Origin: Azospira restricta
GTDB lineage: Bacteria > Pseudomonadota > Gammaproteobacteria > Burkholderiales > Rhodocyclaceae
DNA: 64,000 nt
Reading direction: 5' to 3'
Assembly (NCBI RefSeq): GCF_016858125.1
Contig: NZ_CP064781.1
Coordinates: 3,419,501 to 3,483,500 of the forward strand
Of the stretch, positions 1 to 10,301 are shown piece by piece. The notes under the pieces were generated by a model. That model was not told the DNA's origin. It ran no database searches and was given only the letters and a program-made list of their open reading frames with translations. Position numbers and translations under genes: made by a program. The number at the start of each line of letters is the position of its first letter. Position 1 is the first letter of the stretch.

Positions 1-52
1 CTGAGCGTCCGCCTCCTGCCTCCGGCCGGAACCTCCCGGCCGCCCCACGACC

Positions 53-1141
53 ATGATCGTCAAAGCCCTGGCCGCGCTGTCGGCCGCCCTGCGCATCGCC
101 GCCACCCTCCTCCTGGCGGGGCTGGCCGGCTGGCTGGCGAGCGCCGCCGGCAGCCCGCTGCCATGGATGCTCGGCCCCCTCTTCGCCGTCGCCGCGGCCA
201 GCCTCGCCGGCGCCCGGCCGCGGGTGCTGCCCGGCGGACGCGCACTCGGCCAGTGGGCGATCGGCTGCGCCCTCGGCCTGCACTTCTCGCCGGCGGTCGT
301 CGCGCTGCTGGCGCAGCAGGCGCTGCCGATCGCGCTGCTGGCGCTGCTGTCGGTGGCGATCGGCGTGGTCGGCGCGCTGCTGCTGCTGCGCTGGACCGAC
401 GCCACGCCGGCGACCGCCTTCTTCGCCGCGCTGCCCGGCGGCGCCTCGGAGATGGTGGTGCTCGCCGAGCACCGCGGCGGCGCCGTCGAACGCGTCGCCG
501 CGGCGCAGGCGCTGCGCGTGGTGGTGGTCGTGCTGGTCGTTCCCTTCGCGCTGCTGCACTGGACGGGCAACGGCGTCGACCTGCCGCCGCCGGCGCGCCC
601 GGCGGGAACGCCGGCGCTCTTCGCGGCGCTCGTCGCCGCCTCGCTCGGCGCACTCGCGCTGCTGCACCGGCTGCGCATCGCCAACGCCTGGCTGCTCGGC
701 CCGCTCGCCGGCGTCGGCCTGCTCGCCGCGCTCGGCGCGCCGCTGCCGGCGCTCCCCGCGTGGCTGGTCGACGGCGGACAGCTGCTGCTCGGCAGCGCGC
801 TCGGCAGCCGCTTCGGGCCGTCGTTCTTCCGCGCCGCGCCGCGCTTCCTCGGCGTCGCCGCGCTCGCCATCGGCCTGGCGCTGCTGCTCAGCGCCGCCGG
901 CGCGCTGCTGCTGGCGCGCGGCGTCGCGCTGCCGGCGCCGGCGCTGCTGCTCGCCGCCGCCCCCGGCGGCATCGCCGAGATGAGCGTCACCGCGGCGGTA
1001 ATGCACTGGAGCGTGCCGCTGGTGATCGCCGCCCACCTCGCGCGGCTGGTGCTGCTGACCGCCTGCGGCGCGGCGATCTACCGGCTCTTCCTGGCGCTGC
1101 CGGTCGTTCGCGCAATCGGCGAGCGACGGCGCCGGGACTGA
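53..1141 (+). CDS. AbrB-family integral membrane protein
   Basis: A 362-residue protein that is almost entirely hydrophobic, with roughly ten membrane segments. It shows the internal duplication of the AbrB family (COG3180): a WMLGPL-type motif near residue 38 and LPGGASEM at 127-134 in the first half, answered by WLLGPL at 213-218 and APGGIAEM at 303-310 in the second. Family members are sometimes annotated as ammonia monooxygenase, which is a legacy error; the transported substrate is unknown. The gene sits 38 bases upstream of a small open frame and converges on the glycerate kinase gene. Family assignment is firm, function is not. Confidence 0.85.
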   Translation: MIVKALAALSAALRIAATLLLAGLAGWLASAAGSPLPWMLGPLFAVAAASLAGARPRVLPGGRALGQWAIGCALGLHFSPAVVALLAQQALPIALLALLSVAIGVVGALLLLRWTDATPATAFFAALPGGASEMVVLAEHRGGAVERVAAAQALRVVVVVLVVPFALLHWTGNGVDLPPPARPAGTPALFAALVAASLGALALLHRLRIANAWLLGPLAGVGLLAALGAPLPALPAWLVDGGQLLLGSALGSRFGPSFFRAAPRFLGVAALAIGLALLLSAAGALLLARGVALPAPALLLAAAPGGIAEMSVTAAVMHWSVPLVIAAHLARLVLLTACGAAIYRLFLALPVVRAIGERRRRD

Positions 1142-1179
1142 CGCCGATCCCGCTTCCCGCCAACCCAAGGAGACCCCCG

Positions 1180-1362
1180 ATGAATGCACCCGAAGCAGCG
1201 AGCGCACGGCTGATCGCAGACTTGATCGTGCAGTCGAGAACGGCCGCCGACGCGGCCGGCAAGCGCCGCCCGGAAGAGCCGATCGTGGCCGCCGGGCCGG
1301 CGCCGACGCAAGCGGCCGCTGCCGGCGACATCGCCGGCGTCGCCGTGCTCGGCTACAACTGA
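1180..1362 (+). CDS. small hypothetical protein (60 aa)
   Basis: The ATG lies 7 bases after an AAGGAG ribosome site and 38 bases after the AbrB-family gene, so it could be co-transcribed. The 60-residue product is Ala-rich, has no membrane segment or recognisable motif, and ends GVAVLGYN immediately before the convergent glycerate kinase gene. The good ribosome site is the main argument that it is real; composition alone in such GC-rich DNA would not be enough. I do not recognise the family. Confidence 0.4.
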   Translation: MNAPEAASARLIADLIVQSRTAADAAGKRRPEEPIVAAGPAPTQAAAAGDIAGVAVLGYN

Positions 1363-1363
1363 G

Positions 1364-2629
1364 CTACAGCACGAGGATCGCGCGGAAGTCGTTCACGTTG
1401 GTGCGCGTCGGGCCGGTCACCACCGCGTCGCCGAGCGCGCCGAAGAAGCCGTGGCCGTCGTTGTCGGCGAGCGCGTCGGCCGCACGCCGGCCCTGCGCAT
1501 ACGCGCGCGCCAGCGAGTCCGGCGCGAGCACGGCGCCGGCGATCTCCTCCAGCCCGTCGACGCCGTCGGTGTCGCCGGCCAGCGCGTGGATGCGCGGGTG
1601 GCCCTGCAAGGCCACCGCCAGCGCCAGCAGGAACTCGACGTTGCGCCCGCCGCGGCCGTGGCCGCGCACGGTCACCGTCGTCTCGCCGCCGGACAGCAGC
1701 ACGCAGGGCGGCGCGAACGGCTGGCCGCGCTCCGCCACCTGGCGGGCGATGCCGGCCATGACGCGGCCGACGTCGCGCGCCTCGCCCTCGATCGCGTCGC
1801 CGAGAATGTAGGCGGGCAGGCCGTGCGCGGCGGCGACCTGCGCCGCCGCCTCCAGCGCCTGTTGCGGCGCGGCGACGATGTGCGTGGACACGCCGGCGAG
1901 CCGCGGGTCGTCCGGCTTGACCGACTCGCCGCGACCGGAATGCAGCAGGTCGAGCACCGCCGGTGGCAGGTCCAGCCCGTAGCGGCGGACGATGGCGAGC
2001 GCGTCGGCACAAGTGGTCGGGTCGCCGACGGTCGGCCCGGAGGCGATGTCGATCGGGTTGTCGCCGGGGACGTCGGAGATCAGGAGGTTCACCACCCGCG
2101 CCGGATGGCAGGCGGCGGCCAGCCGGCCGCCCTTGATCGCCGACAGGTGGCGGCGCACGCAGTTCATCTCGGTGATGCTGGCGCCGGAGCGCAACAGCGC
2201 GCGGTTGACCTGCTGCTTGTCTTCCAGCGTCAGCCCGGGCAGCGGCAGCGGCAGCAGCGCCGAGCCGCCGCCCGAGATCAGGCACAGCACCAGGTCGTCG
2301 GCGGCGAGTCCCTGCACCCGTTCCAGCATCCGCCCGGCGGCGGCCAGCCCGGCCGCGTCCGGCACCGGGTGCGCGGCCTCGACGATCTCGATGCGCGAAC
2401 ACGGCGCGCCGTAGCCGTAGCGCGTCACCACCAGTCCGGAGAGTTCGCCCGGCCAGTGCTCCTCGACCGCCTTCGCCATCTCGGCCGAGGCCTTGCCGGC
2501 GCCGATCACGAGCAGCCGGCCGGCCGGCGGCGGCGGCAGGAAGGCGGGGATGCGCAGCGCCGGCTGGGCGCTGGCGATGGCGGCCTCGAACATGGCGCGC
2601 AAGAGCGCGGCGGGGGCGATGTCGGACAC
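1364..2629 (-). CDS. gckA: glycerate 2-kinase (GckA/TtuD, MOFRL family)
   Basis: A 421-residue protein of the two-domain GckA/MOFRL family, which phosphorylates D-glycerate to 2-phosphoglycerate with ATP in the cytoplasm. Older records call such proteins hydroxypyruvate reductase TtuD. Visible family marks are GAGKAS at 43-48, SGGGSALLPLP at 119-129, SDVPGDNP at 185-192, and the MOFRL-domain LLSGGETTVTVRG from 311 with GRGGRN just after. Length is normal. It lies 16 bases downstream of the semialdehyde dehydrogenase gene on the same strand, so the two form an operon divergent from the IclR regulator. With the tartronate semialdehyde reductase at 11.3 kb it would complete the route from glyoxylate-derived C3 acids to glycolysis. 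Confidence 0.9.
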   Translation of the reverse strand: MSDIAPAALLRAMFEAAIASAQPALRIPAFLPPPPAGRLLVIGAGKASAEMAKAVEEHWPGELSGLVVTRYGYGAPCSRIEIVEAAHPVPDAAGLAAAGRMLERVQGLAADDLVLCLISGGGSALLPLPLPGLTLEDKQQVNRALLRSGASITEMNCVRRHLSAIKGGRLAAACHPARVVNLLISDVPGDNPIDIASGPTVGDPTTCADALAIVRRYGLDLPPAVLDLLHSGRGESVKPDDPRLAGVSTHIVAAPQQALEAAAQVAAAHGLPAYILGDAIEGEARDVGRVMAGIARQVAERGQPFAPPCVLLSGGETTVTVRGHGRGGRNVEFLLALAVALQGHPRIHALAGDTDGVDGLEEIAGAVLAPDSLARAYAQGRRAADALADNDGHGFFGALGDAVVTGPTRTNVNDFRAILVL

Positions 2630-2645
2630 GGGCAGCCTCGCGGGA

Positions 2646-4166
<1,521 letters not shown>

Positions 4167-4218
4167 GAATTTTCTCCAGACAAGGCGAACGACACCTGCC
4201 GGCGGGTGGCAGCCATCG

Positions 4219-4232
4219 TTCATGTATATGAA
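4219..4232. promoter_or_regulatory. inverted repeat in mmsA/IclR divergent promoter region
   Basis: TTCAT-GTAT-ATGAA is a 5-bp perfect dyad in an AT-rich patch between the divergent mmsA and IclR genes, roughly 55 bases upstream of the mmsA start and 100 upstream of the IclR start. IclR proteins bind such short palindromes between divergent promoters. The dyad is short, so assignment as the IclR operator is inference. Confidence 0.35.
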
Positions 4233-4330
4233 TGTTGTGCTTTAATTTGAACTTGATCTAATATAGGTTCAGACTTTCGCCACTGTCAAACCAGCGCTGC
4301 GGCCACCACCGCGAGAAAGGACCCGAACCC

Positions 4331-5116
4331 GTGCGTTCAGAAGCAAAGGACCTGCCGAAGGCGGTCGTCCCCTCCGTGCTCAAGGCGGCGCGCCTGCTCG
4401 ACGTGCTCGCCGCCTCGCGCGAACCGGTCACCCTCGCCGATCTGGCGTCCCGGCTCGAGCTGGCGAAGAGCTCGACGCTGAGCCTGTGCACCAGCCTGAC
4501 GCTGTCCGGCCTGCTGCGCCGCTTCGACGACGGCACCTACCACCTCGGCAGCCATCTCGTCGACCTCGCCCACGCCTACCTCGCGCGCACCGACGTCACC
4601 AAGGAGTTCGACCAGGCGCTGAACGCGCTCAAGGTGCTCGACGAGGAAGGTGCGGTGCTCGCCATCCGCGACGGCACCGATGTCGTCTACATCGCCTGCC
4701 GCAACGGCACGCTGCCGATCGGCGTCAGCTACCGCATCGGCATGCGCCTGCCGGTGAGCTGTACCGCCACCGGCAAGGCGCTGATCAGCACGCTGGCCGA
4801 CGGCGAGGTCCGCCAGCTCTTCCGCGGCCGGCGACTGCCGCGGCTGACAAAGAACAGTTGCGGCAGCGTCGGCGCCTTGCTAGAACAGTTGCATGGGGTA
4901 CGGGAGCAGGGCTTCGCCCGCGACGACGAGGAAACGCACGAAGGCATGTACTGCGTCGGCGTGCCGATCCACGACCCGGACGGCGGGCCGGTGCTGGCGG
5001 CGGTCGCGGTAAGCATGTTCAAGGGACGGAACAGCAAACAAAAACAGGAACAGACGGTCCAAACCCTCAAGCAGCTGGCGCAGATGCTGCAGAACCCGTT
5101 GAAGCTGCTGCGCTAG
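4331..5116 (+). CDS. IclR-family transcriptional regulator
   Basis: A 261-residue regulator starting with GTG. The N-terminal winged helix-turn-helix (about residues 12-75, including LADLASRLELAKSSTLSLC) is followed by the IclR effector domain with the conserved GMRLPVSCTATGKAL segment and, near the end, a VGVPI strand and the AVAVSMF core. It is divergent from mmsA-gckA and lies 120 bases upstream of the TRAP/hydroxyacid operon on its own strand, so it probably controls one or both. IclR proteins usually sense small organic acids, which fits the neighbours. The effector is unknown. Confidence 0.88.
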   Translation: MRSEAKDLPKAVVPSVLKAARLLDVLAASREPVTLADLASRLELAKSSTLSLCTSLTLSGLLRRFDDGTYHLGSHLVDLAHAYLARTDVTKEFDQALNALKVLDEEGAVLAIRDGTDVVYIACRNGTLPIGVSYRIGMRLPVSCTATGKALISTLADGEVRQLFRGRRLPRLTKNSCGSVGALLEQLHGVREQGFARDDEETHEGMYCVGVPIHDPDGGPVLAAVAVSMFKGRNSKQKQEQTVQTLKQLAQMLQNPLKLLR

Positions 5117-5236
5117 CCGACAGCGCGAACACCAATAACAAGAACGGCAGGATCAAAAGGACGCCCCAGCCGGGGACGCCCGATTGAAGGCAAAGGTAGC
5201 AATACCTGGCATGACACCCACTGGAGGAGACACACC

Positions 5237-6394
5237 ATGAAAGAGGAAGCGAAACCCGAAGTCAAAGCAGCGGAAGCAATGAGCGACACGAAGGCGGCAC
5301 GGCGCAGGTTCCTGACCTCCGCGGCCGTCGGCGGCACGGCGATCGCCGGATTCCCGATGATCGCCGTCGCCCAGTCGCCGATCACCATGCGCTGGCAGTC
5401 GACCTGGCCGGCGAAGGACATCTTCCACGAGTACGCGCTCGACTTCGCGAAGAAGGTGAACGAGATGTCCGGCGGCAAGCTGAAGATCGAGGTGCTGCCC
5501 GCCGGCGCCGTGGTCAAGGCCTTCGACCTGCTCGACGCGGTCAGCAAGGGCACGCTGGACGGCGGTCACGGCGTGGTCGCCTACTGGTACGGCAAGAACA
5601 CCGCGGTGGCGCTGTGGGGCTCGGGCCCGGCCTTCGGCATGGACCCGAACATGGTGCTGGCGTGGCACAACTACGGCGGCGGCAAGGAGTTGCTCGACGA
5701 GATCTACAAGAACCTCAACCTCGACGTGAAGTCCTTCCTCTACGGCCCGATGCCGACGCAACCCTTCGGCTGGTTCAAGAAGCCGGTGACCAAGGCGGCC
5801 GACATGCAGGGCGTCAAGTTCCGCACCGTCGGGCTGGCCGTCGACATCTACAAGGAGCTGGGCGCGGCGGTGAATCCGCTGCCCGGCGCCGAGATCGTGC
5901 CGGCGCTCGACCGCGGCCTGCTCGACGCGGCCGAGTTCAACAACGCCTCCAGCGACCGCCTGCTCGGCTTCCCCGACGTCGCCAAGAACTGCATGCTGCA
6001 GAGCTTCCACCAGAGCTCGGAGCAGTTCGAGATCCTCTTCAACAAGAAGCGCTACGACGCGCTGCCGGCCGAACTCAAGTCGATCATCGACTACGCCGTG
6101 CAGGCGGCGTCGGCCGACATGAGCTGGAAGGCGATCGACCGCTACTCGACCGACTACGTCGAGATGCAGAAGGCCGGCGTCAAGTTCTGGAAGACCCCGG
6201 ACGCGATCCTCAAGGCGCAGCTCGACGCCTGGGACAAGGTGGTTGCCGCCAAGGAAGCGGAGAACCCGTCATTCAAGAAAGTGAACGACTCGATGCGCAC
6301 CTTCGCGCAGCGGGCCGGCCGCTGGCAGAACGACACGCTGGTCGACTACAAGATGGCCTACAACCACTTCTTCGCGCCGAAGAAGAAGGGCTGA
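5237..6394 (+). CDS. TRAP transporter solute-binding protein (DctP/TakP-like)
   Basis: A 385-residue periplasmic binding protein of the COG4663 branch (TakP/FcbT1-like), members of which bind 2-oxo acids, lactate or chlorobenzoate. A twin-arginine-type leader (ARRRFL at residues 21-26, then a hydrophobic stretch ending IAVAQ) suggests export, probably via Tat. The conserved ligand-site region appears as GVKFRTVGLAVDIYKELG and later AEIVPALDRGLLDAAEFNNA. GGAGGAGACACACC precedes the ATG. It is the first gene of a seven-gene operon running to 12.6 kb and is separated from the permease genes by a strong hairpin, which would raise its level over the membrane subunits. Confidence 0.92.
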   Translation: MKEEAKPEVKAAEAMSDTKAARRRFLTSAAVGGTAIAGFPMIAVAQSPITMRWQSTWPAKDIFHEYALDFAKKVNEMSGGKLKIEVLPAGAVVKAFDLLDAVSKGTLDGGHGVVAYWYGKNTAVALWGSGPAFGMDPNMVLAWHNYGGGKELLDEIYKNLNLDVKSFLYGPMPTQPFGWFKKPVTKAADMQGVKFRTVGLAVDIYKELGAAVNPLPGAEIVPALDRGLLDAAEFNNASSDRLLGFPDVAKNCMLQSFHQSSEQFEILFNKKRYDALPAELKSIIDYAVQAASADMSWKAIDRYSTDYVEMQKAGVKFWKTPDAILKAQLDAWDKVVAAKEAENPSFKKVNDSMRTFAQRAGRWQNDTLVDYKMAYNHFFAPKKKG

Positions 6395-6413
6395 GCGGCG
6401 CAGCTGACTGGGC

Positions 6414-6450
6414 GCCGCCCGGGCGCCCCGCGCGCCCGGGCGGCTGTTTT
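6414..6450 (+). terminator. intra-operon hairpin with T-tract (partial terminator)
   Basis: A perfect 13-bp GC stem (6414-6426 pairing with 6432-6444, 5-base loop) is followed by TGTTTT. It sits between the TRAP binding-protein gene and the permease genes. Such a structure would act as an attenuating terminator or 3' mRNA stabiliser, giving excess binding protein over membrane subunits. Confidence 0.75.
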
Positions 6451-6482
6451 CACCGTTGTCGTTCTGTGGGGCCGTACCGACA

Positions 6483-7124
6483 ATGCAGAAGGGACTGTTG
6501 TTCATCGACAAGCTGTCGACCCTGGCCGGGCAGATCTGCGCCTGGACCATCGTGGCGCTCACCGCGCTGATTTCCTGGGAGGTGTTCTCCCGCTATGCGC
6601 TCAACACGCCGCACGCCTGGGTGCTCGACGCGCAGATCATGCTCTACGGCGTGCTGTTCATGATGGCCGGCGCCTACACGCTGTCCAAGCAGGGCCACGT
6701 CCGCGGCGACGTGCTCTACGGCTTCTTCGAGCCGCGCACGCAGGCGATCATCGACCTGATCCTCTACCTCTTCTTCTTCATCCCCGGCATCTTCGCGCTG
6801 TCCTGGGCCGGGCTCACCTTCGCCGAGGAATCCTACGTCATCAGCGAGAAGACCTTCTCGCCGGAACCGCTGCCGCTGTGGCCGTTCAAGTTCTTCATCC
6901 CCGCCGCCGGCTTCGGCCTGCTGCTGCAGGGCATCGTCGAGATCATCCGTTGCCTGATCTGCATCCGCGACGGCGAATGGCCCTCGCGCGAGCAGGACGT
7001 CGAGGAGGTCGACGTCGACAAGCTGAAGGCAATGGTGCAGGTCACCGACCAGGACATCGCCGCCCTCGACACCTACGTCGTCGGCGACAAGAACAGCGCT
7101 ACCGAGGGAGAGCACAAGCAATGA
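6483..7124 (+). CDS. TRAP transporter small permease (DctQ)
   Basis: A 213-residue four-helix membrane protein of the DctQ type (COG4665). It carries the family pattern of an early Trp/Glu pair (ISWEVFSRYALNTPHAWVLD) and a conserved GAYTLSKQGHVRGDVLY segment. I choose ATG at 6483; an in-frame TTG 27 bases upstream lies almost on the hairpin's T-tract and is less likely. The long acidic C-terminal tail after residue 165 is typical of this subfamily. The stop overlaps the ATG of the large permease in ATGA, indicating translational coupling. Confidence 0.9.
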   Translation: MQKGLLFIDKLSTLAGQICAWTIVALTALISWEVFSRYALNTPHAWVLDAQIMLYGVLFMMAGAYTLSKQGHVRGDVLYGFFEPRTQAIIDLILYLFFFIPGIFALSWAGLTFAEESYVISEKTFSPEPLPLWPFKFFIPAAGFGLLLQGIVEIIRCLICIRDGEWPSREQDVEEVDVDKLKAMVQVTDQDIAALDTYVVGDKNSATEGEHKQ

Positions 7125-9088
7125 AAATCAAGCGCGAACTCTGGTTCGGCCTGTCGCTGATGGTGGCGATTCTCACCGTGACCGCGATCTTCATGCCCTG
7201 GTCGAACATGAGCAACGGCCACCTCGGCCTGCTCATGCTGTCGCTGGTGGTGGTCGCGATCATGCTCGGCTTCCCCACCGCCTTCACGCTGATGGGCATG
7301 GGCGTGCTCTTCGCCTGGCTCGCCTACCGCAGCGGCAACCCGGACATCGCCGTGCGCCAGACGCTGGACCTGATGGTGCAGCGCGCCTACTCGGTGATGA
7401 CCAACGACGTGCTGATCTCGATCCCGCTGTTCGTCTTCATGGGCTACCTGGTCGAACGCGCCAACCTGATCTCGAAGCTGTTCCGCTCGCTCGAGCTGGC
7501 GCTCGCGCGCCTGCCCGGCGCGCTGGCGGTGGCGACGCTGGTCACCTGCGCGATCTTCGCCACCGCCACCGGCATCGTCGGCGCCGTGGTGACGCTGATG
7601 GGCCTGCTCGCCTTCCCGGCGATGCTGCGCTCCGGCTACGACATCCGCCTGTCGGCGGGCGCCATCACCGCCGGCGGCTGCCTCGGCATCCTGATCCCGC
7701 CGTCGGTGATGCTGATCGTCTATGGCGCCACCGCCGGCGTCTCGGTCGTCCAGCTCTACGCCGGCGCCTTCTTCCCCGGGATCATGCTGGCCGGCCTCTA
7801 CATCGTCTACGTGATCGTGCTCGCCAAGCTGAAGCCGCACCTGGCGCCGCCGCTGCCGATGGAGGAGCGGCACATCGACCTGCCGCCGACGGCCGCGATC
7901 CTGCGCGACAAGGTCAGCCACCGCGTGCTGCCCGGCCTGATCGGCGGCCTCAAGGGCCGGCGCAACCTCGGCATTCCGGCCGGCGAGATCGTCCGCCAGG
8001 GCACCGTCGCACTGCTGCCGGCGATCGCGCTGGCGCTGTTCCTCGGCCTGACCTGGCACCTCGCGACCAAGCCGGTGCCGATCGACGAGACCACCGGCCT
8101 GGTCGAGATGGGCCAGGGCGGCGGCGCGACGGAAAGCGCCGACGCGGGCGGGCTGGCCGAGCCGCCGGCCGACGAGGAGTCCGCCGGCGGCGTGCAGGAG
8201 CCGAAAAGCAATGGCGTGCAGGAGCCGCCCGCCGGCGACGTCAAGGAACCGCCGGGCGCGGCGAAGGCCGCGCCGCCGGCGGCGGCCGACGCCCCCGCAC
8301 AGCCGCCGGCGACGGATGCCGATGGCGAGCGGCGGCCGACGCCGACCTGGTACTGGATCATCCTCGGGGTTTCGGCCGTGACCGCGGTCGGCTTCTACGC
8401 GATCTTCACCTTCGTCCGCCTCGAAGTGTTCAAGATGCTGCTCGCCTCGTTCTTCCCGCTGGCGATCATGATCCTCGCGGTGCTCGGCAGCATCGTCTTC
8501 GGCCTGGCGACGCCGACCGAGGCGGCCGCGGTCGGCGCCCTCGGCGGCTTCGTGCTCGCCGCCGCCTACCGCCAGCTCAACTTCACCGTGGTCAAGGAAT
8601 CGGTGTTCCTCACCGCCAAGACCTCGGCGATGGTGTGCTGGCTGTTCGTCGGCTCGTCGATCTTCTCCGCCGCCTTCGCGCTGCTCGGCGGCCAGGAGCT
8701 GGTCGAGAAGTGGGTGCTGTCGATGGAGCTGACGCCGTTGCAGTTCATGCTGCTGTCGCAGTTCATCATCTTCATCCTCGGCTGGCCGCTGGAGTGGACC
8801 GAGATCATCGTCATCTTCATGCCGATCTTCATCCCGCTGCTCGCGCACTTCCACATCGACCCGCTGTTCTTCGGCCTGCTCGTCGCGCTCAACCTGCAGA
8901 CCGCCTTCCTCTCGCCGCCGGTGGCGATGGCGGCGTTCTACCTGAAGGGCGTCTCGCCGCCGCACGTCACGCTCAACCAGATCTTCGCCGGCATGCTGCC
9001 GTTCATGGGCATCCAGGTGATCGCGCTGGCGCTGCTCTACATCTTCCCGCAGATCGGGCTGTGGCTGCCCGAAGTGCTGTACAAGTGA
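7121..9088 (+). CDS. TRAP transporter large permease (DctM), with long insert
   Basis: A 655-residue DctM-type permease, against about 430 for a standard one. Family marks are at both ends: TATGIVGAVVTLMG around 148-161, GCLGILIPPSVMLIVYG at 186-202, and GLATPTEAAAVGALGG at 461-476. Between them, residues about 245-445 are additional: a basic segment, a hydrophobic helix (296-312), a Pro/Ala/Glu-rich linker at about 325-408 with repeated VQEP/VKEPP units, and another hydrophobic helix (409-432). Extended permeases occur in the COG4664 branch, but a proline-rich linker this long is notable. It is coupled by ATGA overlap to DctQ and is 16 bases from the TerC-Usp gene. Confidence 0.9.
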   Translation: MKIKRELWFGLSLMVAILTVTAIFMPWSNMSNGHLGLLMLSLVVVAIMLGFPTAFTLMGMGVLFAWLAYRSGNPDIAVRQTLDLMVQRAYSVMTNDVLISIPLFVFMGYLVERANLISKLFRSLELALARLPGALAVATLVTCAIFATATGIVGAVVTLMGLLAFPAMLRSGYDIRLSAGAITAGGCLGILIPPSVMLIVYGATAGVSVVQLYAGAFFPGIMLAGLYIVYVIVLAKLKPHLAPPLPMEERHIDLPPTAAILRDKVSHRVLPGLIGGLKGRRNLGIPAGEIVRQGTVALLPAIALALFLGLTWHLATKPVPIDETTGLVEMGQGGGATESADAGGLAEPPADEESAGGVQEPKSNGVQEPPAGDVKEPPGAAKAAPPAAADAPAQPPATDADGERRPTPTWYWIILGVSAVTAVGFYAIFTFVRLEVFKMLLASFFPLAIMILAVLGSIVFGLATPTEAAAVGALGGFVLAAAYRQLNFTVVKESVFLTAKTSAMVCWLFVGSSIFSAAFALLGGQELVEKWVLSMELTPLQFMLLSQFIIFILGWPLEWTEIIVIFMPIFIPLLAHFHIDPLFFGLLVALNLQTAFLSPPVAMAAFYLKGVSPPHVTLNQIFAGMLPFMGIQVIALALLYIFPQIGLWLPEVLYK

Positions 9089-9104
9089 GGAAGGGCGAAG
9101 ACGC

Positions 9105-10283
9105 ATGATCGAATTCGGAACCCCGGCGTTCTGGGTCGCGCTGATCCAGATCATCGGTGCGGACATCGTCCTCTCCGGCGACAACGCCGTCGTCATCGCG
9201 CTCGCCACCCGCTCGCTGCCGCCGCAGCAGCAGCGGCTGGCGATCTTCTGGGGCACCTTCGCCGCGGTGGCGATGCGGGTGACGCTGACCGTGGTGGCCG
9301 TCGCACTGCTCAAGCTGCCGGTGCTGAAGCTGGTCGGCGCGCTGCTGCTGTTGTGGATCGCCGTGCAGCTGCTGCTGCCCGAGGAGGAAAGCGAGGGCGG
9401 CAGCGCGGTCGGCGGCAGCCTCGCCGCGGCGATCCGCACGATCCTGATGGCCGACCTGGTGATGAGCGTGGACAACGTGATCGCCATCGCCGCCGCCGCC
9501 AAGGGCAACTTCGTGCTGTTGATGATCGGCCTGGCGGTGAGCATCCCGCTGGTCATCTTCACCAGCACCTTCCTGCTCAAGCTGATGGAACGCTACCCGG
9601 TGATCATCACCGTCGGCGCCGCACTGCTCGGCTGGGTCGCCGGCGAGATGGCGGTCACCGACCCGCTGGTCGCCGATGCGGTCAAGGCCAACGCCTCCTG
9701 GCTGCACACCGCGGCGCCGGCTGCCGGCGCGCTGCTCGTCGTCGCCGTCGGCAAGTGGCTCGCCGCGCGTGCCGTGACGACCGAGGAAGCCCGTCCGCTC
9801 GCCGAGATCGGCGCCGCCGCGGACACCGCCCCCGCCCCGCCCAAGGAGTCCGCCATGCACAAGATCCTGCTACCGGTCGACGGTTCGCCGGCGTCGCTGC
9901 GCGCCGTCGATGCGGCGATCGCGATGCGCGACTGGTTCCGCACCCCGATCGAGGTGCACCTGCTCAACGTGCAGCACGTGCTGCACCAGGACGTCGGCCA
10001 GTTCGTCGCCGCCGAGGACGTGCACGGCTACCAGCAGGAACAGGGCGAGCGCGAGCTGGCCGAGGCGAAGGACCGCCTCGACGCGGCCGGCGTCAGCTAC
10101 CGTCCGCACGTCGTCACCGGCGACCTGCCGGCCGAGGTCATCGCCCACTTCGCGCGCGAGCACGGCATCGCGCAGATACTGATGAGCACGCACGGCCGCT
10201 CGGCGCTCGCCGACGCGCTGCTCGGCTCGGTCGCGCACGGCGTGCTGCAGCGCGCGGCGGTGCCGCTGACGCTGATCCGCTAA
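9105..10283 (+). CDS. TerC-family membrane protein fused to universal stress protein
   Basis: A 392-residue two-domain protein. Residues 1-225 form a TerC/YjbE-type membrane domain with the paired acidic motifs GADIVLSGDNAVV (18-30) and MADLVMSVDNVIAI, thought to handle metal ions. A short Ala/Pro linker follows, then residues 251-392 are a complete UspA domain (HKILLPVDGSPAS at its start; STHGRSALADALLGS near its end, with Ala at the second position of the ATP-loop glycine pattern). An AAGGAG at 9843-9848 and ATG at 9855 lie at the junction in frame, so free UspA may also be made. The gene is inside the TRAP operon, an unusual place for a TerC protein. Confidence 0.85.
   Translation: MIEFGTPAFWVALIQIIGADIVLSGDNAVVIALATRSLPPQQQRLAIFWGTFAAVAMRVTLTVVAVALLKLPVLKLVGALLLLWIAVQLLLPEEESEGGSAVGGSLAAAIRTILMADLVMSVDNVIAIAAAAKGNFVLLMIGLAVSIPLVIFTSTFLLKLMERYPVIITVGAALLGWVAGEMAVTDPLVADAVKANASWLHTAAPAAGALLVVAVGKWLAARAVTTEEARPLAEIGAAADTAPAPPKESAMHKILLPVDGSPASLRAVDAAIAMRDWFRTPIEVHLLNVQHVLHQDVGQFVAAEDVHGYQQEQGERELAEAKDRLDAAGVSYRPHVVTGDLPAEVIAHFAREHGIAQILMSTHGRSALADALLGSVAHGVLQRAAVPLTLIR
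9843..9857 (+). promoter_or_regulatory. internal ribosome site and start codon at the TerC-Usp junction
   Basis: AAGGAG is followed after 6 bases by ATG, in frame within the fusion gene, exactly where the UspA domain begins. It would allow a separate 142-residue UspA to be translated from the same message. It may instead be a relic of two genes whose intervening stop was lost. Production of the short form is inference. Confidence 0.5.
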
Positions 10284-10301
10284 GGGTACAAAGGAGCCGA
10301 G

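Noticed and set aside
8177-8255. Tandem DNA repeat in the permease linker
   Set aside because: The VQEP/VKEPP similarity is at protein level with varied codons; it is a low-complexity linker, not a clean nucleotide repeat.
7073-9580. An 835-residue minus-strand frame opposite the TRAP large permease
   Set aside because: Low-complexity Arg/His/Asp-rich antisense translation with no ribosome site; the plus-strand permease is certain.
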